From positions 1 through 7,995 of the forward strand of contig JAGOBX010000148.1 of assembly GCA_017999075.1 (NCBI GenBank): a stretch of 7,995 nucleotides of DNA, in the 5' to 3' direction. The translations under genes were made by a program, and so were the position numbers. Shown here piece after piece: positions 1 through 5,869 of this stretch. This DNA comes from JAGOBX01 sp017999075 [NCBI: Candidatus Babelota bacterium] (GTDB taxonomy: Bacteria > JAGOBX01). The notes below the pieces were generated by a model, which was not told the DNA's origin, searched no databases, and worked only from the letters and a program-made list of their open reading frames with translations. How positions within the stretch are numbered: the stretch's first letter is position 1; the number at the start of each line of letters is the position of its first letter.

Positions 1-283
1 CACATATTCTCTTGAAGTAACTTTAAAGGGGTTAAGAAAAAAAGATGGGATGGTGATAGATTTTAATATTGTAAAAAATATAGTTCAAACTGAAATCATT
101 TCCAATATTGATCACAAATATATTAACGAAATAATTACAATTTCTACAGCAGAAAATATTTCAGAATGGATATGGAAAATTCTAAAAAAAAAATTTTCAG
201 AATATGACGTAGATTTATTTGAAATAAAATTATATGAAGGGATTAATTCTTTTATAACATACCGCGGCGGAAAAAATTTTTGA
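1..283 (+). CDS. queD: 6-carboxytetrahydropterin synthase (QueD), 3' part, 5' end outside window
   Basis: The open frame runs from base 2 of the window to a TGA stop, with no start inside it. It reads TYSLEVTLKG, then DGMVIDF, DHKYIN, TAENISEWIWK and a C-terminal INSFITYRGG. This order matches the QueD/6-pyruvoyl-tetrahydropterin synthase family. DHK carries the conserved His, and the Glu of LYEG fits the C-terminal catalytic Glu. Base 1 is the third base of a codon that would be the last His of the zinc-binding HGH motif, so about a third of the protein is missing. QueD converts dihydroneopterin triphosphate to 6-carboxy-tetrahydropterin in preQ0/queuosine synthesis. The next gene is queE, 48 bases downstream, which supports QueD over a biopterin role. 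An internal ATG at base 50 is a conserved family Met in GMVIDF, not a start. Confidence 0.88.
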   Translation, partial: TYSLEVTLKGLRKKDGMVIDFNIVKNIVQTEIISNIDHKYINEIITISTAENISEWIWKILKKKFSEYDVDLFEIKLYEGINSFITYRGGKNF

Positions 284-331
284 ACTGATTTCAGTTAAAT
301 TAGTAAAAAATATATAGCTCAAATAAACATT

Positions 332-1096
332 ATGGTGTTAAAAAAATTAGAACAACAAAATTCTGAATTTAAAAAAACTGATTTAATTGAAATATTTTTT
401 TCTTTACAAGGGGAAGGATTGTTTGCAGGAATTCCGCAAGTTTTTATACGTTTTTCAGGATGTAACTTAAACTGCAGTTATTGCGATACTAAAACAAGAT
501 TTTTTAACCAATGTAAAATTCATTATAACACTATTGATACAAAATTTAAACACACAGAAATATCCAATCCTGTATCAGTATCTCAGTTAAAAAAAATTCT
601 AAATAAATTTGATAAAATTAAATATCATTCTATCTCTCTTACAGGAAATGAACCTTTGATTTCATCAGAATTTATAAAAAATTTTATTTCTGAAATGCAA
701 GAAAAAATTTTTTTTCTTGAGACCAATGGAACTTTACCGGAAAATTTAAAAAAAATAATTAAGTATATTGATATTGTCTCTATGGATTTTAAACCTAATT
801 CTATTACAAAAAATAAATTGGATTATTCTGTTTACAATGAATTTATTGAAATTGCTTCACGAAAAAAATTATATATTAAATTAGCTGTAAACTCAAAATT
901 ATCCGAACAGGACATTGAAGTTTTTATGAATTTAAGAATAAAAAAAAATATTCCTATTATAATTCAACCATTATTTTCTAAAACTATAATAAAAAAAGAA
1001 ATGATGTTTTTAATACACCTGCAACAATATTTGATGAACTATTTTAGCGAGGTAAGAATTATCCCTCAGATCCATAAATTTTTAAAAATTCAATAA
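332..1096 (+). CDS. queE: 7-carboxy-7-deazaguanine synthase (QueE), radical SAM
   Basis: This 254-residue protein is close to the usual QueE length. It opens with IFFSLQGEG (residues 21-29), the QueE substrate-binding signature, followed by GCNLNCSYCDT with a CX3CX2C cluster motif (Cys44, Cys48, Cys51) for the [4Fe-4S] cluster that binds SAM. TGNEPL (104-109) stands where most family members have GGEP. LETNGT (129-134), MDFKP (151-155) and RIIPQIHK (242-249) are further family landmarks. The enzyme rearranges 6-carboxytetrahydropterin to 7-carboxy-7-deazaguanine, the step directly after QueD, whose gene lies just upstream on the same strand. The start is the first ATG after an in-frame TAA at 296-298. 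No clear Shine-Dalgarno precedes it, so translation may depend on the queD message. Its stop lies 4 bases from the stop of the convergent radical SAM gene. Confidence 0.93.
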   Translation: MVLKKLEQQNSEFKKTDLIEIFFSLQGEGLFAGIPQVFIRFSGCNLNCSYCDTKTRFFNQCKIHYNTIDTKFKHTEISNPVSVSQLKKILNKFDKIKYHSISLTGNEPLISSEFIKNFISEMQEKIFFLETNGTLPENLKKIIKYIDIVSMDFKPNSITKNKLDYSVYNEFIEIASRKKLYIKLAVNSKLSEQDIEVFMNLRIKKNIPIIIQPLFSKTIIKKEMMFLIHLQQYLMNYFSEVRIIPQIHKFLKIQ

Positions 1097-1100
1097 ATAA

Positions 1101-2846
1101 TTATAAATACCGTATTTCACCAAATGAATCCACCAAAATTTTATTTTTAATGTTAAAACAGTTTAACAGTTCTATCACATTATAATAATTATTTATTCTA
1201 ATATTTCTAACTGGAATTATAACAAAATCATATTGTTCGGTATTTATTTCATTAATCATTGCTAATGAAAAACATTCTTTTTTTATAAATCCGTTGCCAT
1301 AAAAATATTTTCTATAAAATTCATGATTTTTTATATACTTTGCTGCTTCCTCCTGAAGTATAATGCTTTTGCTTAAATTTTTATTCAAACTTTCAATAAT
1401 AATCTCAACCAGCCACATTCTATAAGAACGTATCAAAAGAATTTTATCTGAACATTGTAAAATTGAATTCAACTTTTTTTTTATATTTTTGTCAAACCCA
1501 TAATTTTGAGCGCGAATCTTTAATCCCTCATCATATTTATCCAATGCACTTTTAAATGTAGCGTCAATTTCCGTTTTACTATAATCAGGATATGAAACAA
1601 CGCTTCCTTTACCTCCGTCAAATGAAAGCCAATCTTCGGTTATTAAATATTTTTTTTCTTTAACTTCTTTAAAGAAAGGAGTTCCGGGTTGAGGAGTATT
1701 TATCGAAACTTGTATATCATTAAGTAAATTATTTGAAATTAAATCATAAATTAATTTTACAGTTTTATTATCCTCGTCTTTTGTTGAACCTAATCCTCCT
1801 ATTGTAAATGTTCCATACATTTTTAATCCAATTTTTTTAGAATAATCAAGCACCTCATAAAGTTTTGGAATATTAAACTTATTTTTCAAATTCATTTTTT
1901 CTGCAATTATCGGAGAAGCTGTTTCTATTCCTATTCTAAGCTTATAATATCCCGCTTCCTTCATATAATCCATAACTTCTTCATTCAGCGGATAGTATTC
2001 ACACATAGCATCGATTTTTAAATTATTCAATTTTTCCAAAATAATAGATTTACAAAGGTTTATAACAGCAGCAGGTCTAACATTATGCACTTCTTCATCA
2101 AAAAAAAGGCCTTCCATTTCAGAATATTTATTTCCAAGATATTTAATTTCAGAAATAATTGATTCTGATTTTCTGCATCTCCAGTTTGGTTTGTTATAAT
2201 ATAAATTTCCGCAAACACAAAATGAACATTTCATAGGACAACCGCGCGAAGTATAAAATTGAATTTCCTTGTATTCACAATTCGGTTCGAAATATTTTAT
2301 GCGGCTTATATCTTCATCTTCAGGAAATGGCAATGCATCTATATCTAATAAATCATTATGCCCGTTCGGATAAACACCTTTAATATGTTCAATATTAAAA
2401 TTTGAACTAATCAGATTTAACACTGAGTTTTCATATTCTCCAGGACAAACATAATCTGCAGTTTGTTTTAATATTTCAGGCGCACCAGCAGCAAGACCTC
2501 CGCAAAAAATAATTTTTGAATTAAACACATTTTTAATTTTTTTGCATAAAATACTGTCTTCAGCATACGTTCTCGCAGAAGGTTCCATTATAAGAATATC
2601 TGGTTTTAAAGCCGAAATAGTTTTAAAATAATTCGCCGAATCCTGCCTGTTAAGAATTCCATCAACCATAGCGATATTATGATTTGGAAAATTGTGTTTT
2701 AATAAAGACGTTGTATATGCGAGTTCCCACGGATAATAAATGCAATCTGTAAAATTCTTAACTCCAAGAGACCATCGGCTCGGTGAATGCACTATATAAT
2801 AACCGTTTTTATCAATACCAACAGAATTAGCTATTACAATATTCAT
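1101..2846 (-). CDS. B12-binding-domain radical SAM protein of unknown substrate
   Basis: This 581-residue protein has three parts. Residues 1 to about 150 form an alpha/beta domain like the B12-binding domain of this superfamily: YYPWELAYTTSLLK, KPDILIMEPS, IIFCGG, and ADYVCPGEYE. I see no DxHxxG cobalamin motif, so cofactor binding is uncertain. Residues about 195-430 are a radical SAM core with TSRGCPMKCSFC (Cys203, Cys207, Cys210), GLFFDEEVH (247-254), LRIGIETAS (303-311) and FTIGGLG (347-353). Residues about 455-581 form a second alpha/beta domain (KILLIRSYRMWLVEIII, then YDFVIIPV, then KILVDSFG) that I cannot assign. Such proteins act as methyltransferases or cyclases in lipid, cofactor or natural-product synthesis; the substrate here is unknown. 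An AAGGA lies 6 bases before the ATG. It sits 52 bases after the nuclease gene, so it is probably the last gene of the minus-strand run. Confidence 0.88.
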   Translation of the reverse strand: MNIVIANSVGIDKNGYYIVHSPSRWSLGVKNFTDCIYYPWELAYTTSLLKHNFPNHNIAMVDGILNRQDSANYFKTISALKPDILIMEPSARTYAEDSILCKKIKNVFNSKIIFCGGLAAGAPEILKQTADYVCPGEYENSVLNLISSNFNIEHIKGVYPNGHNDLLDIDALPFPEDEDISRIKYFEPNCEYKEIQFYTSRGCPMKCSFCVCGNLYYNKPNWRCRKSESIISEIKYLGNKYSEMEGLFFDEEVHNVRPAAVINLCKSIILEKLNNLKIDAMCEYYPLNEEVMDYMKEAGYYKLRIGIETASPIIAEKMNLKNKFNIPKLYEVLDYSKKIGLKMYGTFTIGGLGSTKDEDNKTVKLIYDLISNNLLNDIQVSINTPQPGTPFFKEVKEKKYLITEDWLSFDGGKGSVVSYPDYSKTEIDATFKSALDKYDEGLKIRAQNYGFDKNIKKKLNSILQCSDKILLIRSYRMWLVEIIIESLNKNLSKSIILQEEAAKYIKNHEFYRKYFYGNGFIKKECFSLAMINEINTEQYDFVIIPVRNIRINNYYNVIELLNCFNIKNKILVDSFGEIRYL

Positions 2847-2852
2847 AATTTA

Positions 2853-2857
2853 TCCTT
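2853..2857 (-). promoter_or_regulatory. Shine-Dalgarno site of the radical SAM gene
   Basis: AAGGA on the minus strand, 6 bases before the ATG at 2846. It fixes the start and indicates independent ribosome entry, unlike the three overlapping genes upstream, which have no comparable site. Confidence 0.7.
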
Positions 2858-2898
2858 ATCATCCGTTCCTTTTTCATATATATTTTTCGTTTTATTTT

Positions 2899-3531
2899 TT
2901 ACTTATCAAAATTATTATTAATCATATTTATAATTTTTAAAGCAATTTTTTTATTAATACCTTCTACATTTTTCAATTCACTTTCGCTTGCATTTACAAT
3001 ATTTTTTATGTTTCCGAAATATTCAAGCAATCGTTTTGCCCTTATTTTTCCAACATTAGGCAATCCCTGCAAAGTATATAACATCTTTCCTTTAATTTTT
3101 TTAGGTTTATACCCGCATCTTTTCAGTAATTCATTATTTTTATTTTCAAAATGCTTTTTAATTAATAATATGCGACTAAAACTATCTTCTAAAGTTTTGG
3201 TGAACATAACAGAAACCCCAATCATTATTGAAATTTCTATCAACGCTCCTTCAAGCGCATTTCTATTAAAATCAAATTTTGTTTTAAAAGGGTTTCCCTA
3301 AATTATCAAACATCTATAATTAAAATTTTTCACTAAATTAATTACTTGCTTAAACAATCTTCCATCGATTATTGAAACAACAAAATCATCCGCTGTTTTT
3401 CGTTCTATTGCCAATTGATTGGAAATTAAATAATCACCATATTCTAATTTTAATATTTTAAATTCTTCTCCGGAAGTTTTGAATAATTCTAATATTCCTG
3501 AATGTTCTTCCCTGTAATCAATTGTTATCAT
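2899..3531 (-). pseudogene. ERCC4-type (XPF/Hef-like) nuclease with tandem HhH, split by an in-frame TAG
   Basis: One reading frame of 211 codons runs from the ATG at 3531 to the TAA at 2899, interrupted only by TAG at 3300-3298. The first 77 residues are the ERCC4 nuclease core: ITIDYREE, LEYGDYL, and IERKTADDF carrying the ERKxxxD active-site signature, then IIDGRLFKQ. After the TAG the same frame continues GNPF, NALEGALIEIS, IGVSVMFTKTLEDS (the end of the nuclease fold), then two helix-hairpin-helix motifs (LQGLPNVGKIRAKRLLEYFG and VEGINKKIALKII) that bind DNA. The family cuts branched or flapped DNA in repair. Both halves keep family character, so decay is recent, the TAG is read through, or the base is a sequencing error. 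The second half alone has only a TTG or internal ATG start and no Shine-Dalgarno. The ATG overlaps the stop of the upstream membrane gene as ATGA. No helicase domain is attached. Confidence 0.8.
3298..3300 (-). other. In-frame TAG codon inside the ERCC4 domain
   Basis: The minus-strand codons read R C L I I TAG G N P F. In ERCC4 proteins the corresponding strand usually reads like LIIEG, so the TAG stands where a conserved Glu is expected; GAG to TAG is a single change. Frame is kept on both sides. The other visible stops in the window are TAA (six) and TGA (two, plus the edge fragment). Confidence 0.85.
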
Positions 3532-4145
3532 ATATTTTTAACTTTAAAAACAAATTTATAATTATAAAAAAATAATATAACGATTATGAAATTAAAAATA
3601 TAAAAAGAAATTTCTATATTAAAAATATCAGTCAAAATTAAAAGCCAAAAAATTAAATCAATTTTTAAAAAACCAACTTTATATAAATCATAATTATTAA
3701 AATACGCAGTATCAATTTTTTTTATAATTTCTTTATTTTTCAAAACAAAATCGCGAGAAATAGAAATAAAAGGCAGCATTGAAAATATGAAAAATAAAAC
3801 ATAAATACCGCCAGTCACAAAAGCAAGAAAAAAAAGATTTAATTCAACAGCAATTTTTAATATGGTAAAAAAAGTAATCAGTCTTTGTTTAAATAATATA
3901 ATATGTTTGTAAAATAAACTCAACCGATATTTTTTGAATAAATAATAACTAAAAAAAATATTAGAAATATAAACGATTATTAAAAAAAAACGGTTATTTA
4001 TATTTAAAACATAAATATTAGCTATAAATAATAAGAAATCCATCAATATAAAATATGTATTGCATTTCTTTTTACTATTAATTTCCACATTGAAGCTTAA
4101 AAAATACTCGATAAATCTATTGGTAAAATTATTATAATTATTCAT
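3528..4145 (-). CDS. Polytopic membrane protein of unknown function, coupled to the inositol transferase gene
   Basis: This 205-residue protein is very rich in Phe, Ile, Leu and Tyr, with about five or six likely membrane spans near residues 30-48, 53-71, 88-108, 109-128, 160-177 and 179-199. Lys/Arg-rich stretches such as KKYR (71-74) and KNKEIIKK (136-143) lie between them. I recognise no motif: the DGxxAR signature of CDP-alcohol phosphotransferases is absent, and there is no signal peptide. Its ATG overlaps the last 8 bases of the fused inositol enzyme gene, and its TGA overlaps the nuclease start as ATGA, so all three are probably translated together. A helper, lipid-handling or flippase-like role next to the membrane-bound transferase is possible from context only. 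A diverged copy of the transferase's own membrane domain is another possibility I cannot test by eye. Confidence 0.75.
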   Translation of the reverse strand: MNNYNNFTNRFIEYFLSFNVEINSKKKCNTYFILMDFLLFIANIYVLNINNRFFLIIVYISNIFFSYYLFKKYRLSLFYKHIILFKQRLITFFTILKIAVELNLFFLAFVTGGIYVLFFIFSMLPFISISRDFVLKNKEIIKKIDTAYFNNYDLYKVGFLKIDLIFWLLILTDIFNIEISFYIFNFIIVILFFYNYKFVFKVKNI

Positions 4146-5487
4146 TATTTTTCAACCAAAATCCGATAAACTTTTGAAATCCCGATATAAAATTGTAAAC
4201 CGCGTAAACAAGTATTGTAGGTAATATAAAATTAAAAATAACTCCCATACTAATAATGCCCATCCATACATCACGAGTTATATTGACGGTTGTTTTATCT
4301 ATAATTTGAAAAATTCCAAAAAATTTGTTGGGAGTTTTTTCTTTAACCAACAATCCCGAAAACCAAGCGAAATTTCCAAGCCCGTAATATATTAAATATG
4401 ATAAAAGTAAAAAATATCCTGCATAAAAAATATAATTACTTCCGGTCCTAATAAATTCATATTGAATCAGAAAACAAAAAATTATAAATTCTCCAAGCCT
4501 ATCAAACAACTGATCAAGAAAAGCTCCTTTAACTGAACCTTGAAATTTTAATCGAGAAATCTCTCCGTCAATACCGTCTGCAATTGAAAATATCTGAATT
4601 AAAATCCCGCCTGATATTCTATGACCTAAACCTATAAAAAACGCAGTTAATATTCCAAATAAAAAAACAATAAAAGAAATCTGATTCGGGGTTACAGGAT
4701 AACCGGCAATTTTTTTAGTTATAAATAAAGAAATTTTTCTATTTACCTTACGAGATAAAATTCCGTCAGTTGACTTTATTAAATTATTTAATAATATTTT
4801 TTCGGCATTTTTATATCCATCAAAATGGTCAATATCCTGCCAATAAAAATTTTGAATATCAAAAAACTTCATATTTCCCGCTTCAATAATCTGTTTGATT
4901 CCGCCAGATAAAGATTCATCCCCTGAAGATATTGATTTTTCAAGACAATCAAATAAAAATTTATTACACTTAAACATCCCGCAATCAACGGCATTGTAAA
5001 CGTCCAATTTCTTATGAATCTTTAAAATTTTTTTTTCGTCAATCAAAACTTTAGTTGCATCGTCAATATCAAAAATGTCATCAATTCTCTTGTCAATAAC
5101 AAGACATGCTTCATTATAAGACAATTGAATTTTTCTAACATCATACGGGAGTCTGTTTTCAAACAGATGATCTGACATTAACAAAAGAAATTCATCATCA
5201 CCCACAAATTCTTTTGCACAATATACTGAAACGCCGTTAGCTTTAGTATTCCAATCCTTATTATAAATAAATTTTATGTCAGGATATTTCAAAGAAACAT
5301 AATCAACTAATTTTTGAGACTCATATCCTGTAATAATTGCAATATCATTTATATCCGCATCAATTAAAGGCTTGATAATTCTGTCAATTATTTTCAATCC
5401 TAAAATATCTATAAGACATTTTGGCCCGTCATTAGAAATTTGCTTGATTCTGCTGCCTTGACCTGCAGCTATAATAATTGCTTTCAT
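4138..5487 (-). CDS. Fused CTP:inositol-1-phosphate cytidylyltransferase / CDP-inositol phosphotransferase (IPCT-DIPPS type)
   Basis: This 449-residue protein has two domains. Residues 1 to about 235 are a nucleotidyltransferase: IIIAAGQGSRI (4-14), Lys23 in GPKCL, and MSDH (104-107) with a metal-binding Asp. Residues about 240-445 are a membrane CDP-alcohol phosphotransferase with the full motif D304-x2-D307-G308-x2-S311-R312-x8-G321-x3-D325-x3-D329. All four Asp are present; Ser311 replaces the usual Ala. Several spans follow. In thermophiles this fusion makes CDP-inositol and joins it to inositol phosphate, giving di-myo-inositol phosphate phosphate. Related CDP-inositol enzymes make inositol phospholipid in Rhodothermus. 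The nearby inositol-phosphate synthase gene supports an inositol substrate. The acceptor is undecided. The gene starts 5 bases after the ArsR stop with only a weak GGTGA 13 bases before the ATG, suggesting coupled translation. Confidence 0.85.
   Translation of the reverse strand: MKAIIIAAGQGSRIKQISNDGPKCLIDILGLKIIDRIIKPLIDADINDIAIITGYESQKLVDYVSLKYPDIKFIYNKDWNTKANGVSVYCAKEFVGDDEFLLLMSDHLFENRLPYDVRKIQLSYNEACLVIDKRIDDIFDIDDATKVLIDEKKILKIHKKLDVYNAVDCGMFKCNKFLFDCLEKSISSGDESLSGGIKQIIEAGNMKFFDIQNFYWQDIDHFDGYKNAEKILLNNLIKSTDGILSRKVNRKISLFITKKIAGYPVTPNQISFIVFLFGILTAFFIGLGHRISGGILIQIFSIADGIDGEISRLKFQGSVKGAFLDQLFDRLGEFIIFCFLIQYEFIRTGSNYIFYAGYFLLLSYLIYYGLGNFAWFSGLLVKEKTPNKFFGIFQIIDKTTVNITRDVWMGIISMGVIFNFILPTILVYAVYNFISGFQKFIGFWLKNNE
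4729..4745 (+). repeat. 17-base match to the synthase-gene operator inside the fused inositol enzyme gene
   Basis: AGAAATTTTTCTATTTA here is identical to minus-strand bases 7234-7218 of the 12-2-12 palindrome upstream of the synthase gene. Only the core (AGAAA, TT, TTTCT) is symmetric here because the left arm has extra As. It lies in coding sequence (around residues 248-253). It could be a weak intragenic regulator site or an AT-rich coincidence. Confidence 0.35.
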
Positions 5488-5492
5488 AATTG

Positions 5493-5798
5493 TTAATTTT
5501 TCACCGTATTTTTACGATCAAATAATTTTTCAAAATTATTTATAACACTAATAATCCTTCTATTTTTCAATTTATAATAAACATATTTTCCTTTAATCCT
5601 GCAGTTTACTAAATAAAGATTTTTTAATATTGAAAGATGTTTTGAAGTCGTAGAAACTGAAGAATTTAATATCCTTGACAATTCTGTTATTGAAATTTCA
5701 TCATTCCCGCTTAAAACTTTCAAAACTAAAAATCTGGTTTTATTGGAAAGACATTTAAAAAATCTAATCAATCTATACTGATTTTCGTTTAATTTCAT
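5493..5798 (-). CDS. ArsR-type winged-helix transcriptional regulator
   Basis: This 101-residue protein is typical in size for an ArsR/SmtB regulator. FFKCLSNKTRFLVLKVLSG (13-31) is the dimer/helix lead-in. ITELSRILNSSVSTTSKHLSILKNLYLV (37-64) is the helix-turn-helix, with SVSTTSKHL as recognition helix. NCRIKGKYVYYKL (65-77) is the wing. The ELCxC metal motif of ArsR/SmtB metal sensors is absent; only Cys16 and Cys66 are present, so the signal may be redox-based, a different ligand, or none. The start is the ATG at 5798, because GGAGGG lies 4 bases before it. A TTG at 5810 in frame lies over that ribosome site and is not a likely start. The gene sits between the inositol synthase gene (59 bases from its stop to that TTG) and the fused transferase gene (5 bases), so these enzymes are its probable targets. 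Confidence 0.88.
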   Translation of the reverse strand: MKLNENQYRLIRFFKCLSNKTRFLVLKVLSGNDEISITELSRILNSSVSTTSKHLSILKNLYLVNCRIKGKYVYYKLKNRRIISVINNFEKLFDRKNTVKN

Positions 5799-5802
5799 TT
5801 TT

Positions 5803-5808
5803 CCCTCC
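5803..5808 (-). promoter_or_regulatory. Strong Shine-Dalgarno site of the ArsR-type gene
   Basis: GGAGGG, 4 bases before the ATG at 5798. It is the best ribosome binding site in the window. It decides the start, excluding the in-frame TTG at 5810, and argues for a bacterial host. Confidence 0.85.
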
Positions 5809-5815
5809 AATTTTA

Positions 5816-5843
5816 ATTATTTCCTCACTTTCTCAATTGCCAA
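5816..5843 (-). promoter_or_regulatory. Possible sigma-70-like promoter of the ArsR-type gene
   Basis: TTGGCA (5843-5838) and AATAAT (5821-5816) are separated by 16 bases on the minus strand, each one base from consensus. The leader would be very short, about 12-15 bases before the ATG. One arm of the inverted repeat at 5825-5856 lies between the two hexamers, as expected for a repressible promoter. In such AT-rich DNA a chance -10 match is common. Confidence 0.35.
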
Positions 5844-5856
5844 ACATGGAAAGTGA
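5825..5856. repeat. Inverted repeat upstream of the ArsR-type gene, possible operator
   Basis: TCACTTTC at 5825-5832 and its exact complement GAAAGTGA at 5849-5856 are separated by 16 bases. It is the most GC-containing repeat in the intergenic regions. No T-run follows on the minus strand, so it is a poor intrinsic terminator for the synthase gene. Its arms, about 24 bases centre to centre, suit two protein contacts on one DNA face, perhaps autoregulation. Confidence 0.45.
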
Positions 5857-5869
5857 CAAATAAACTTAA

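Noticed and set aside
283-296. Small hairpin AACTG-ATTT-CAGTT right after the queD stop
   Set aside because: Only five pairs and no T-run after it, so it is not a terminator; queE follows in what looks like the same transcript.
1076-1117. Possible shared terminator between the convergent queE and radical SAM genes
   Set aside because: Only weak AT symmetry (AATTTTTAAAAATT) and a short AAATAC/GTATTT repeat are present, inside coding sequence, without a GC stem and T-tail.
3008-3301. Open frame of 97 codons on the + strand
   Set aside because: It lies antisense to the nuclease gene, has no ribosome site and no family motifs; it is the mirror of an AT-rich coding frame.
5799-5810. TTG at 5810 as start of the ArsR-type protein (adds MEGK)
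   Set aside because: The TTG lies over the GGAGGG ribosome site that serves the ATG at 5798; the shorter form fits the family.
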